Below, one piece after another: positions 7,291 to 15,320 of a DNA stretch of 64,000 nucleotides. Position 1 is the stretch's first letter. Each line of letters begins with the position of its first letter. The position numbers were made by a program, and so were the translations under genes. Under the pieces are notes generated by a model that was not told the origin of the DNA, made no database searches, and was given only the letters and a program-made list of their open reading frames with translations. The stretch is from Streptomyces sp. STR69 (GTDB taxonomy: Bacteria; Actinomycetota; Actinomycetes; Streptomycetales; Streptomycetaceae): positions 1-64,000 of the forward strand of contig NZ_JALJRY010000016.1 in assembly GCF_024519455.1 (NCBI RefSeq). Reading direction: 5' to 3'.

Positions 7291-7806
7291 GTGACGGAAG
7301 GCACCACCACCTCCGCCGCCGCTGAGGGTGCAGACACCCTGTCCCGCCTGGAGCAGGAGGGCGAGATCGCGGCGGACTATCTTGAGGGTCTGCTGGACAT
7401 CGCCGATCTCGACGGCGACATCGACATGGATGTCGAGGCCGACCGCGCCGCTGTCTCGATCATCAGCGACAGCAGCGGCCGCGATCTCCAGAAGCTCGTC
7501 GGCCGTGACGGTGAGGTGCTGGAAGCACTCCAGGAGCTCACCCGCCTGGCCGTGCACCGGGAGACCGGGGACCGTAGCCGGCTGATGCTGGACATCGCCG
7601 GCTACCGCGCCAAGAAGCGCACCGAGCTCTCCGAGCTGGGCGCCAAGACCGCGGCCGACGTGAAGAACACCGGCGAGCCGGTGAAGCTGAACCCGATGAC
7701 CCCGTTCGAGCGCAAGGTCGTGCACGACGCCGTCAAGGCCGCGGGACTGCGCAGCGAGTCCGAGGGCGAGGAGCCGCAGCGCTTCGTCGTCGTGCTTCCC
7801 GCCTGA
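7291..7806 (+). CDS. jag: Jag/KhpB-type single-stranded nucleic acid-binding protein (KH and R3H domains)
   Basis: A 171-residue protein with an acidic N terminus, a KH domain in the middle (LQKLVGRDGEVLEALQELTR) and a C-terminal R3H domain (PMTPFERKVVHDAV). The family binds RNA and is linked to cell-wall elongation and division in Gram-positive bacteria. The start is GTG 7291, preceded by AAGAAGGAG in the short gap after yidC. A strong hairpin terminator follows, so this ends the rpmH transcript. Confidence 0.92.
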   Translation: MTEGTTTSAAAEGADTLSRLEQEGEIAADYLEGLLDIADLDGDIDMDVEADRAAVSIISDSSGRDLQKLVGRDGEVLEALQELTRLAVHRETGDRSRLMLDIAGYRAKKRTELSELGAKTAADVKNTGEPVKLNPMTPFERKVVHDAVKAAGLRSESEGEEPQRFVVVLPA

Positions 7807-7825
7807 TCGGTCCCCAAGTTCCACC

Positions 7826-7852
7826 GGCCCCGTCTGTTGAGCAGACGGGGCC
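7826..7852. terminator. Intrinsic terminator after jag
   Basis: A perfect 11-bp stem, GGCCCCGTCTG (7826–7836) with CAGACGGGGCC (7842–7852), and a 5-nt loop TTGAG, followed by GAATTTTGT. It is a good Rho-independent terminator for the upstream operon and separates it from rsmG. Confidence 0.88.
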
Positions 7853-7941
7853 GAATTTTGTCAGCCTGATAGTCCTGTAGTTCTGGTGGTCCTGATGGTC
7901 AGCGCCCCATGCGCTTTTGCGGTACGGAAGGACGGTCCCCC

Positions 7942-8658
7942 GTGACGGAGGCAGCGGAGCTTCCCCCTGCGCCCGAGGAGGCGCGCGAGGTGTTCGGCGA
8001 TCGCTTCGAGGATGCGGTCCGATACGCCGAGCTGCTCGCCGACGCGGGCGTGCAGCGTGGTCTCATCGGCCCACGCGAGGTGCCCCGCCTGTGGGAACGG
8101 CACATCCTGAACTGTGCGGTGCTCTCGGAGGTCGTGCCGGAGAGCGTGACCGTCTGCGACGTCGGTTCGGGCGCCGGCCTGCCAGGCATTCCCCTGGCGC
8201 TGGTCCGGGAGGACCTCAAGATCACGCTGTTGGAGCCCTTGCTCCGGCGGACCAACTTCCTCGCCGAGGTCGTCGAACTGTTGGGCCTGGACCATGTGAC
8301 CGTTGTGCGCGGTCGGGCCGAGGAGGTCATGGGCAAGTTGCAGCCTGTCCATGTCGTGACGGCACGGGCCGTGGCACCGCTGGACCGGCTGGCCACCTGG
8401 GGCATCCCGTTGTTGCGCCCCTATGGAGAGATGCTCGCCCTCAAAGGCGACACCGCCGAGGAAGAGCTCAAGGCGGCGGCAACGGCCCTGAGCAAGCTCG
8501 GTGCCGTGGAGACGTCCATCCTCCATGTGGGCGAGGGCATCGTGGATCCGCTGTCCACCGTCGTGCGTGTCGAGGTGGGGGAGAGTCCCGGTGGCGTCCG
8601 CTTCGCCGCCAAACGCGCGAAGGCAGCGCGCACCGGACGGACCCGCCGTCGTCGCTGA
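7942..8658 (+). CDS. rsmG: 16S rRNA (guanine-N7) methyltransferase RsmG (GidB)
   Basis: A 238-residue class I methyltransferase that makes m7G in the 530 loop of 16S rRNA using S-adenosylmethionine. The SAM motif VCDVGSGAGLPGIPLAL lies near residues 70–87, followed by the acidic strand ITLLEPLLRR and the RAEEV and TARAVAPLD segments of GidB. I chose GTG 7942 (GAAGGAC upstream) because the protein then starts at the usual family N terminus; ATG 7909 would add 11 residues. It lies upstream of parAB as in many bacteria. Loss of this enzyme is known to give low-level streptomycin resistance. Confidence 0.93.
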   Translation: MTEAAELPPAPEEAREVFGDRFEDAVRYAELLADAGVQRGLIGPREVPRLWERHILNCAVLSEVVPESVTVCDVGSGAGLPGIPLALVREDLKITLLEPLLRRTNFLAEVVELLGLDHVTVVRGRAEEVMGKLQPVHVVTARAVAPLDRLATWGIPLLRPYGEMLALKGDTAEEELKAAATALSKLGAVETSILHVGEGIVDPLSTVVRVEVGESPGGVRFAAKRAKAARTGRTRRRR

Positions 8659-8752
8659 TCCGTCCTGACGACGAGACTTACTCCACACAAGCTGCCAAAC
8701 CTACGCATGCCGGAGTGTCGCGGACAGTTCGGCCTCGGCTGCTGTGCATCGT

Positions 8753-8766
8753 GTTTCACGTGAAAC
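8753..8766. other. parS: parS site, upstream of parA
   Basis: Perfect GTTTCACGTGAAAC palindrome in the rsmG–parA gap (8659–8921). ParB binds this sequence. The site may also take part in parAB autoregulation. Apart from the parS, this gap shows no other gene. Confidence 0.95.
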
Positions 8767-8921
8767 GTCGCTCACTGCTCCACGGCATCATCAGCCGCAG
8801 CCGCGCGGCCGAACCCCGCGATCGGAAGCCTCTCGGATCACTCGGAGAGGGCACGGAGTTGTCCACAGAGGTGGAATTCTCCACAGAACAACAGGCCTCA
8901 CTGGTTCACGACCCTGAAGAC

Positions 8922-9995
8922 ATGGGAGGCTCTGTTCATTGCGAGCCTGAAGTCGAGGAGAGTGAATCCTTGCGGTCCGACGCCAACATCGCGGGACCGA
9001 TGACCGATCCGGTCCCCGGTCCCCGTACCGAGTCGATGGGGGAGGATGTTTCACGTGAAACACCGCCCCCTATGGACGACACTCCCATCGGTCGTGCTGC
9101 CCAACTGGCTGTGGAAGCCCTAGGTCGTGCGGGCGAGGGCCTGCCGCGACCCGAGCAGACCCGAATCATGGTTGTCGCCAATCAGAAGGGCGGGGTGGGC
9201 AAGACGACGACGACCGTCAATCTTGCCGCTTCGCTGGCACTGCACGGGGCCCGTGTTCTGGTGGTCGACCTCGACCCACAGGGCAATGCCTCCACGGCGC
9301 TGGGGATCGACCATCACGCGGAAGTTCCTTCCATCTATGACGTGTTGGTCGACAGCAGGCCTCTCTCCGAGGTCGTTCAGCCGGTTCCCGATGTCGAGGG
9401 TCTCTTCTGTGCCCCTGCCACGATCGATCTCGCCGGTGCGGAGATCGAGCTGGTGTCCCTGGTGGCGAGAGAGAGCAGACTGCAGCGGGCGATTCAGGCC
9501 TACGAGCAGCCGTTGGACTACATCCTCATCGACTGTCCGCCCTCGCTCGGCCTGCTGACGGTCAATGCGCTGGTCGCCGGTGCGGAGGTTCTCATCCCGA
9601 TCCAGTGCGAGTACTACGCGCTGGAGGGCCTCGGACAGCTGCTCCGCAATGTCGACCTGGTCCGGGGCCACCTCAACCCCAACCTGCATGTGTCGACCAT
9701 CCTGCTCACCATGTATGACGGCCGGACGCGTCTCGCGTCCCAGGTCGCGGACGAGGTGCGCAGCCACTTCGGCGACGAAGTACTACGGACGAGCATTCCC
9801 CGCTCGGTCCGTATCTCCGAGGCACCGAGTTATGGGCAGACGGTACTGACCTACGATCCCGGATCGAGCGGTGCCCTCTCCTACTTTGAAGCAGCAAGGG
9901 AAATCGCACTGAAGGGTGTGGGCGTCAGCTACGACGCACCACATGCGCACATCGGCGCGCAGAGCGACCAGAGCATGGTGGAGGGCATCCAGTGA
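8922..9995 (+). CDS. parA: Chromosome partitioning ATPase ParA
   Basis: A 357-residue Walker-type ATPase. The deviant Walker A KGGVGKTTT is at about 89–97, followed by VVDLDPQGNASTALG and Walker B ILIDCPPSLGLL. In Streptomyces, ParA assembles from hyphal tips and positions ParB–origin complexes before sporulation septation. The first 85 residues are a poorly conserved, probably disordered extension containing a parS site read in frame as VSRET. I chose ATG 8922 because the extension has parA-like length; a start nearer residue 27 or 47 is possible. The frame remains open far upstream, but that part overlaps rsmG and is not coding. Confidence 0.94.
   Translation: MGGSVHCEPEVEESESLRSDANIAGPMTDPVPGPRTESMGEDVSRETPPPMDDTPIGRAAQLAVEALGRAGEGLPRPEQTRIMVVANQKGGVGKTTTTVNLAASLALHGARVLVVDLDPQGNASTALGIDHHAEVPSIYDVLVDSRPLSEVVQPVPDVEGLFCAPATIDLAGAEIELVSLVARESRLQRAIQAYEQPLDYILIDCPPSLGLLTVNALVAGAEVLIPIQCEYYALEGLGQLLRNVDLVRGHLNPNLHVSTILLTMYDGRTRLASQVADEVRSHFGDEVLRTSIPRSVRISEAPSYGQTVLTYDPGSSGALSYFEAAREIALKGVGVSYDAPHAHIGAQSDQSMVEGIQ
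9048..9061. other. parS: parS site inside parA
   Basis: Perfect GTTTCACGTGAAAC within the 5' part of parA, read in frame as Val-Ser-Arg-Glu-Thr in the variable N-terminal extension. Confidence 0.95.
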
Positions 9996-11092
9996 GCGAG
10001 CGACGGAGGGGTTTGGGCCGTGGGCTCGGCGCACTGATCCCCGCAGCCCCGACCGGGGAGAAGACGGTGGCTCCGGCCGCCATGGGAGGCGGCTCTGCAT
10101 CCGTGTCCCCCACGGCCGTTCCGGTCATCACCGGCGACCGAGGAGTGGCCGCGGCGAAGGTCACCACCTTGCCGCCGGTTTCCTACGACACGGAGGAGCC
10201 GTCGTACGGCGCCGTGGAGACGTTCGCGCCTCCCATCGGTGCCCACTTCGCCGAGCTGCCTCTCGACTCCATCACGCCGAACTCGCGCCAGCCGCGTGAG
10301 GTCTTCGACGAGGACGCGCTGCAGGAGCTCGTCACCTCCATCAAGGAGGTCGGTCTCCTCCAGCCAGTCGTCGTACGTCAGATCGCTCCGACGCGCTATG
10401 AGCTCATCATGGGCGAGCGGCGCTGGCGTGCCTGCCGTGAGGCAGGGCTTGAAGCGATCCCGGCGATCGTGCGGGCAACGGACGACGACAAGCTTCTCCT
10501 GGACGCCCTCCTGGAGAACCTGCACCGCGCCCAGCTGAACCCGCTCGAAGAGGCAGCTGCCTACGATCAGTTGCTCAAGGACTTCAACTGCACCCACGAC
10601 CAGCTGGCGGACCGTATCGGGCGTTCCCGCCCGCAGGTCTCCAACACCCTGCGTCTGCTGAAGCTCTCGCCGTCGGTTCAGCGCCGTGTCGCGGCCGGAG
10701 TGCTTTCCGCCGGCCATGCCCGGGCACTGCTCTCCGTCGACGACTCTGAGGAGCAGGACCGGCTGGCTCACCGGATCGTGGCGGAGGGGCTCTCCGTGCG
10801 GGCCGTCGAGGAGATCGTGACCCTGATGGGTTCACGGCCCCAGACCGCTCAGCGCTCCAAGGGACCGCGAGCCGGCGCCCTGGTCTCCCCGGCGCTGTCC
10901 GACCTCGCCACGCGTCTCTCGGATCGCTTCGAGACCCGGGTGAAGGTCGACCTGGGGCAGAAGAAGGGCAAGATCACTGTCGAGTTCGCCTCGATGGAGG
11001 ACCTTGAGCGGATCCTCGGCTCGCTGGCTCCGGGTGAGGGGCCGGTCCTGCAGAGGAGCCTGCTGGACGACGAATCGGAGGACGAAGCCTGA
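9992..11092 (+). CDS. parB: Chromosome partitioning protein ParB
   Basis: A 366-residue ParB. The N-terminal CTPase region carries the family boxes DSITPNSRQPREVF and GERRWRACREAG. The helix-turn-helix is LADRIGRSRPQVSNTLRLL, and a C-terminal dimerisation domain starts near residue 295. ParB loads on parS as a CTP-dependent clamp and spreads to compact the origin region. GTG 9992 overlaps the parA stop by 4 bp, so the two are translationally coupled. The first 85 residues are a low-complexity arm containing the GLGRGLGAL ParA-interaction motif. Confidence 0.96.
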   Translation: MSERRRGLGRGLGALIPAAPTGEKTVAPAAMGGGSASVSPTAVPVITGDRGVAAAKVTTLPPVSYDTEEPSYGAVETFAPPIGAHFAELPLDSITPNSRQPREVFDEDALQELVTSIKEVGLLQPVVVRQIAPTRYELIMGERRWRACREAGLEAIPAIVRATDDDKLLLDALLENLHRAQLNPLEEAAAYDQLLKDFNCTHDQLADRIGRSRPQVSNTLRLLKLSPSVQRRVAAGVLSAGHARALLSVDDSEEQDRLAHRIVAEGLSVRAVEEIVTLMGSRPQTAQRSKGPRAGALVSPALSDLATRLSDRFETRVKVDLGQKKGKITVEFASMEDLERILGSLAPGEGPVLQRSLLDDESEDEA

Positions 11093-11133
11093 GCCGTGCG
11101 TCCACGGCATGGGTTTTGTTCGTCCCACCTGCG

Positions 11134-11174
11134 GAGCGGGCCGTGTCCGGTGTGTACCGGAACACGGCTCGCTC
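11134..11174 (+). terminator. Terminator after parB
   Basis: A long near-perfect stem, GAGCGGGCCGTGTCCGG (11134–11150) with CCGGAACACGGCTCGCTC (11157–11174), followed by TTTGCTTT. It ends the parAB transcript. Confidence 0.85.
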
Positions 11175-11272
11175 TTTGCTTTCTGTCGGTATCGATGGAA
11201 TCGCATCATGGATACGATGCGATCGGGTATGGCGCATCTACCTGGCAGCACCTCTTAGGGGAGGCGGGGGCC

Positions 11273-11530
11273 ATGCGAACGGTGAGCCGCACCGGACTGG
11301 TGAGCGCGGGTCTGGGCCTGGGGGCGGTCGGCGGGTTCGTCGGCAGTCTGCTCAGGGAACGCAGCGCTCTGACAGCCGCCCGCGACGCTGCGGGCGAAGG
11401 AAGCGAGGATCAGCCTTCATGGGGCGTCGGCTCGTACCGCTCACGTTGGACAACCTCCCGGACATTCCCCAGCGTTGCCGGTCGTGCGTCTTCTGGGAGC
11501 TGGACCCCGTCAGCGGCCAGGCCGCGGTAA
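11273..11530 (+). CDS. Possible small membrane protein overlapping the next gene
   Basis: An 85-codon frame with a strong ribosome site (AGGGGAGG at about 11256–11263) nine bases before ATG 11273. The protein starts MRTVSRTG, then has a Gly-rich hydrophobic stretch (LVSAGLGLGAVGGFVGSLL) suited to one TM helix, then RERSALTAARDAAGEG. Codons up to about 11420 show strong G/C at third positions. The last 112 bp overlap the acetyltransferase gene in another frame, and there the sequence no longer looks coding, so the tail may be fortuitous. I recognise no family. Confidence 0.45.
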   Translation: MRTVSRTGLVSAGLGLGAVGGFVGSLLRERSALTAARDAAGEGSEDQPSWGVGSYRSRWTTSRTFPSVAGRASSGSWTPSAARPR

Positions 11531-12036
11531 GAGCGGGCACGACAGCCCTGGAGAAGGAAGCCTGGATCTCCGCCGTCCTACTGGACTGGGGCTCCTGCGG
11601 GCGGGTCGTCTACGTCGATGACGTGCCGGTGGGCTTCGTCCTCTACGCGCCCCCCGCCTACGTTCCTCGCTCCACGGCGTTTCCCACGAGCCCTGTCTCA
11701 CCGGACGCTGTACAGCTGATGACGGCGTTCATCATGCCCGACTATCAGGGACAGGGGCTGGGCCGAGTCATGGTGCAGACGGTTGCCAAAGATCTGCTGC
11801 GCCGGGGCTTCAAGGCGATCGAGGCCTTCGGTGACACCCGCTGGAAAGAGCCTGCCTGCATACTGCCTGCCGACCATCTGCTCGCCGTGGGCTTCAAGAC
11901 GGTTCGCCCGCATCCCGCCCATCCGCGAATGCGGCTGGAGCTGCGTACAACGCTCTCCTGGAAGGAAGACGTGGAGCTGGCGCTCGACCGGCTCTTGGGG
12001 GCCGTACAGAAGGAACCAGCGCTGCGGCCGCTCTAG
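11419..12036 (+). CDS. GNAT-family N-acetyltransferase
   Basis: A 205-residue protein with the GNAT fold: strand pair RVVYVDDVPVGFVLYAP, then the acetyl-CoA loop MPDYQGQGLGRVMVQTVAKDL (Q/R-x-x-G-x-G/A pattern) near residue 105. An N-terminal CRSCVFWELDP segment contains a Cys pair. The substrate is unknown. The conserved product begins MGRRLVPLT, so ATG 11419 is used; the frame is open upstream to 11116 but that overlaps the parB terminator. This gene is the standard neighbour of parB in Streptomyces. Confidence 0.85.
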   Translation: MGRRLVPLTLDNLPDIPQRCRSCVFWELDPVSGQAAVRAGTTALEKEAWISAVLLDWGSCGRVVYVDDVPVGFVLYAPPAYVPRSTAFPTSPVSPDAVQLMTAFIMPDYQGQGLGRVMVQTVAKDLLRRGFKAIEAFGDTRWKEPACILPADHLLAVGFKTVRPHPAHPRMRLELRTTLSWKEDVELALDRLLGAVQKEPALRPL

Positions 12037-12063
12037 GGAGCAGTCAGCGACAGCTCGAAAGCA

Positions 12064-12093
12064 AATGGGCCGACTCCGGGGAGTCGGCCCATT
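12064..12093. terminator. Bidirectional terminator between the acetyltransferase gene and trxA
   Basis: A 14-bp stem (AATGGGCCGACTCC with GGAGTCGGCCCATT) with flanking A and T residues in both directions. It serves the converging acetyltransferase and trxA genes. A parS site follows 3 bp later. Confidence 0.85.
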
Positions 12094-12096
12094 CAT

Positions 12097-12110
12097 GTTT
12101 CACGTGAAAC
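12097..12110. other. parS: parS site next to the trxA stop
   Basis: Perfect GTTTCACGTGAAAC, extended by AT on both sides to an 18-bp palindrome. It lies between the terminator stem (to 12093) and the trxA stop codon (12112). Confidence 0.95.
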
Positions 12111-12111
12111 A

Positions 12112-12444
12112 TCACTCGGCGATGAAGTCCTCAAGGTCGCGGACGATCGCGGCCTTCGGCTTCGCACCGACGATGGTCTTGGCGACCTCGCCACCCTGGT
12201 AGACGTTCAGGGTCGGGATGGACATCACGCCGTACTTGGCGGCCGTACCCGGGTTCTCGTCAATGTTGAGCTTGACGATCTCGATCTTGTCGCCGTACTC
12301 GGCGGCGATGGCTTCGAGGGACGGAGCGATCTGACGGCACGGACCGCACCAGGCGGCCCAGAAGTCCACGAGGACGGGCTTGTCGCTCTTGAGGACGTCC
12401 TGCTCGAAGGAATCGTCGGTCACATTCTTCAGAGTGCCGGCCAC
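12112..12444 (-). CDS. trxA: Thioredoxin
   Basis: A 110-residue thioredoxin with the active site WCGPC (Cys33 and Cys36) and the cis-Pro segment SIPTLNVY. It reduces cytosolic disulfides and is recycled by the thioredoxin reductase encoded 42 bp upstream. The start is GTG 12444. It is likely co-transcribed with trxB from the SigR-type promoter. Confidence 0.96.
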   Translation of the reverse strand: MAGTLKNVTDDSFEQDVLKSDKPVLVDFWAAWCGPCRQIAPSLEAIAAEYGDKIEIVKLNIDENPGTAAKYGVMSIPTLNVYQGGEVAKTIVGAKPKAAIVRDLEDFIAE

Positions 12445-12486
12445 GGCGGGCTCCTTAACTTGATCGTGCGGTGGGGCGGATGGGGG

Positions 12487-13455
12487 TCAGACGGTGGTCT
12501 TCGCGGGCTCTGCCTTCTCCTCATCCGCGAGGGCGGAGAGGAAACGCTCGGCGTCGAGAGCCGCGGAGCAGCCGGTGCCGGCGGCGGTGATCGCCTGGCG
12601 GTAGGTGTGGTCGACGACGTCACCGGCGCCGAAGACACCGGTCAGGTTGGTCCGGGTCGAGGGTGCCTCGACCTTCAGGTAGCCCTCCCCGTCCAGGTCC
12701 AGCTGGCCCTTGAAGAGCTCCGTGCGGGGGTCGTGGCCGATCGCGATGAACAGTCCCGTCACCGCGAGGTCGGAGAGTTCCCCGCTCTTCAGGTTGCGCA
12801 ACTTGAGGCCGGCCAGCTTCGGGTCGCCCTCGATCTCGGCGACCTCGCTGTCCCAGACGAACTTGATCTTCGGGTCGGCGAAGGCACGCTCCTGCATCGC
12901 CTTGGAGGCACGCAGGCTGTCCCGGCGGTGGACGATCGTCACGGACTTGGCGAAGCGGGAGAGGAAGGTCGCTTCCTCCATCGCTGTGTCACCGCCGCCG
13001 ATGACGGCGATGTCCTGGTCCTTGAAGAAGAAGCCGTCACAGGTGGCACACCAGGAGACACCCCGGCCGGAGAGGGCGTCCTCGTTCGGCAGGCCCAGCT
13101 TGCGGTGCTGCGAGCCAGTGGTGACGATGACGGCCTTCGCCTTGTGTACGGTGCCCGAGGTGTCCGTGACGGTCTTGATCTCACCGGTCAGGTCGACGGA
13201 GACCACGTCGTCCGGGATCAGCTCGGCGCCGAAGCGCTCGGCCTGGGCGCGCATGTTGTCCATGAGCTCGGGGCCCATGATGCCGTCCTGGAAGCCCGGA
13301 AAGTTCTCGACCTCGGTGGTGTTCATCAGCGCGCCACCGGCGGTGACGGCGCCCTCGAACACCAGCGGCTTCAGCGACGCGCGCGCGGTGTAGAGCGCCG
13401 CCGTGTAGCCGGCGGGCCCGGAGCCGATGATGATCACGTTTCGGACGTCGCTCAC
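12487..13455 (-). CDS. trxB: Thioredoxin-disulfide reductase (NADPH)
   Basis: A 322-residue flavoprotein. The FAD site is GSGPAGYTAALYTAR near the N terminus, the redox motif WCATCDG lies in the middle, the NADPH site is IGGGDTAMEEA, and the C-terminal FAD contact is FGAGDVVD. It passes electrons from NADPH to thioredoxin. The start is GTG 13455. The 170-bp upstream gap carries a SigR-type promoter, matching the known oxidative-stress control of trxBA in Streptomyces. Confidence 0.96.
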   Translation of the reverse strand: MSDVRNVIIIGSGPAGYTAALYTARASLKPLVFEGAVTAGGALMNTTEVENFPGFQDGIMGPELMDNMRAQAERFGAELIPDDVVSVDLTGEIKTVTDTSGTVHKAKAVIVTTGSQHRKLGLPNEDALSGRGVSWCATCDGFFFKDQDIAVIGGGDTAMEEATFLSRFAKSVTIVHRRDSLRASKAMQERAFADPKIKFVWDSEVAEIEGDPKLAGLKLRNLKSGELSDLAVTGLFIAIGHDPRTELFKGQLDLDGEGYLKVEAPSTRTNLTGVFGAGDVVDHTYRQAITAAGTGCSAALDAERFLSALADEEKAEPAKTTV

Positions 13456-13527
13456 GGCTTGGTTCCTCGTCTCTGGACTGCGTCAGTACGACCGGTGGGA
13501 GCCCCTGTCAGAGCCTCCACCCCACCC

Positions 13528-13554
13528 AACGGATCCTACGGGGCCCGCATTCCC
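13528..13554 (-). promoter_or_regulatory. SigR-type promoter of trxBA
   Basis: On the minus strand GGGAAT (13554–13549), exactly 18 bp, then GTT (13530–13528). This matches the Streptomyces SigR consensus GGAAT-N18/19-GTT, about 70 bp upstream of trxB. SigR is released from RsrA by thiol oxidation. Confidence 0.85.
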
Positions 13555-13626
13555 GGTGTGTCCGGGCACACGGAGACGGCACACCGGAGGGAAGTACCGC
13601 GCCGGTCGGCGATGAGACGTCCGAAG

Positions 13627-14571
13627 TCAGGAACGCGGGTACGACCGCTTCAGAAGAAGCTTGCCAGGGGTGGATGTCTGCCCACTGACACAGGCCGCGT
13701 CGACGACATAGGCCATGACCCGGGTGCTGTCGGAGGCATCGGGCAGCACCACGAGATACGCGGCGTTCCCGTTGTAGGTGCCCTTCTTGGCACCGAGTAC
13801 ATCTTCGTTGCCGCGGTTGATGCCCTGCCTGATGCAGTTCGGGATAGTGCTGGAGGGCTGGATCAGGGTTTGGGGGGTCTTGACAGAGGACTTCGGACCG
13901 TCCGGCACAGTTGCGGCGTTCCAGGGCTCCCCGGTGCCGGGGCCCCGACTCGTGGCGGTCTTCTTGGAGAGAAGATCCGCGACCTCGCTCTCCAACTTCC
14001 CCTTCGAGAACGTGTCTGCGGTGCTGGTCGGATTCCCATGAGCCGCGTCGGACGTCTTGTGGTCGCCCAGCGACTGGAGGAACAGGGAACCCGCTCCGAG
14101 AACGGCCGCGGTGAACACGGCTCCCAGGACAATCCTCCCGCGGCGACCGCTGCGACTCCGGTCCTTGCGTCCAGGACCGGTCGCCGCATGCGCACGCCCT
14201 GACGGCCGGTCTGCCGGAGGCGATGTTTCACGTGAAACATGCGTCCCGGTGTCCTCGCCGGACACCGATCGGGACGCGCTCACCAATGTCGGTGCGCTCA
14301 GGGTCTCCGGGGCGGTGGCGCCAAGCAGAGCCTCCGCGGCGAGCGCCGCGTCGATACGGGTCGCGATCTCTGCGGGCATCCTCGGCGGGCCGGGCAGTGT
14401 GCCCAGCAGTCCCCGGATCTCCTCCAACGAGTCATGGACATCGGCACAGAGCTCGCACTCGTCCAGATGGTGTCGTACCTCGGTCGTCCGGGACGGCGGG
14501 AGGAGGCCCTCGGTGAGGTCGGAGATCTCCGCGACGTCCGGGTGCCCGGCCGTGTCCGTCGTGGATGTCAC
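13627..14571 (-). CDS. Probable anti-sigma factor of SigM, zinc-binding and membrane-anchored
   Basis: A 314-residue protein. The N terminus carries the ZAS motif H35-x3-C39-x2-C42 found in zinc anti-sigma factors, then a Pro/Ser-rich linker of about 80 residues. One TM helix follows (RIVLGAVFTAAVLGAGSLFL, about 147–166), then a C-terminal domain expected outside the membrane. The start is GTG 14571, overlapping the sigM stop by 4 bp, so the two are coupled. The linker contains a parS site read as VSRET. The role is inferred from the motif and the pairing with sigM. Confidence 0.85.
   Translation of the reverse strand: MTSTTDTAGHPDVAEISDLTEGLLPPSRTTEVRHHLDECELCADVHDSLEEIRGLLGTLPGPPRMPAEIATRIDAALAAEALLGATAPETLSAPTLVSASRSVSGEDTGTHVSRETSPPADRPSGRAHAATGPGRKDRSRSGRRGRIVLGAVFTAAVLGAGSLFLQSLGDHKTSDAAHGNPTSTADTFSKGKLESEVADLLSKKTATSRGPGTGEPWNAATVPDGPKSSVKTPQTLIQPSSTIPNCIRQGINRGNEDVLGAKKGTYNGNAAYLVVLPDASDSTRVMAYVVDAACVSGQTSTPGKLLLKRSYPRS
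14225..14238. other. parS: parS site inside the anti-sigma gene
   Basis: Perfect GTTTCACGTGAAAC within the linker-coding part of the anti-SigM gene, read in frame as VSRET (context THVSRETS), the same peptide as at the parA site. Confidence 0.95.
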
Positions 14572-15293
14572 GCTCGCCCACCTCCGCCCTTCACAACAGC
14601 TGAATCGCTCGGCCCTGCATCCCTGGGACCCGATTCGCGTGGTCCCGCTGCCGGTGGGACGGATGTCCCCTGCGCCCGGTTCCGTCGTGCGCCCGGTTCC
14701 TCGTCGTCAGCGGCTCTTTCCGGCCGCAGATGGGTGAGGAGCGGAAGCAGTCTGGCTCTACCGCGGGCGCAGCGGCTCTTCACCGTGCCCGTCGGCACAT
14801 CGAGGATGCGAGCGGCCTCCGCGACGGGGTAGCCCTGCATGTCCACAAGGACGAGCGCGGCGCGCTGGTCGGGCGGGAGGGTGCCCAGGGCTTCCAGCAG
14901 TTGGCGGTGCAGGTCGTTGCGTTCTGCCGGGGCGGCGGCCGACTCGTGCGGCTCCAGGAGCTGTTCGAGTCGTTCGGTGTCGTCGACCGGGGACGTCTTC
15001 CTGGAGGCGGCCTTGCGGGCGCGGTCCAGGCAGGCGTTCACGGTGATCCGGTGCAGCCACGTCGTGACGGCCGACTGGCCGCGGAAGGTGTGGGCGGCCC
15101 GGTAGGCGGAGACCAGGGCGTCCTGGACCGCGTCAGCGGCCTCCTCGCGGTCGCCCAGCGTGCGGAGGGCCACGGCCCAGAGACGGTCCCGGTGACGCCG
15201 TACGAGCTCACCGAAGGCGTCCGGGTCGCCTTCGACATGACGGGCGAGCAGATCCTGATCGCTCGTGCCGTCGTATCCGGCGCCTTCCGCCAT
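14568..15293 (-). CDS. sigM: RNA polymerase ECF sigma factor SigM
   Basis: A 241-residue ECF sigma factor. Region 2 (DAFGELVRRHRDRLWAVALRTLGDREEAADAVQDAL) contacts the -10 element and core polymerase. Region 4 (LPPDQRAALVLVDMQGYPVAEAARILDVPTGTVKSR) contacts the -35. A 45-residue Pro/Ser/Arg-rich tail follows region 4. The start is ATG 15293. Position (next to trxB, upstream of its own anti-sigma gene) and sequence agree with Streptomyces SigM. Confidence 0.92.
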   Translation of the reverse strand: MAEGAGYDGTSDQDLLARHVEGDPDAFGELVRRHRDRLWAVALRTLGDREEAADAVQDALVSAYRAAHTFRGQSAVTTWLHRITVNACLDRARKAASRKTSPVDDTERLEQLLEPHESAAAPAERNDLHRQLLEALGTLPPDQRAALVLVDMQGYPVAEAARILDVPTGTVKSRCARGRARLLPLLTHLRPERAADDEEPGARRNRAQGTSVPPAAGPRESGPRDAGPSDSAVVKGGGGRA

Positions 15294-15320
15294 CAGACCC
15301 CCTCCCCCTCCGGTGAGACG

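Noticed and set aside
7917..8921. In-frame upstream extension of parA over rsmG
   Set aside because: It overlaps rsmG in another frame and contains no ParA-like sequence; the parA start at 8922 is enough.
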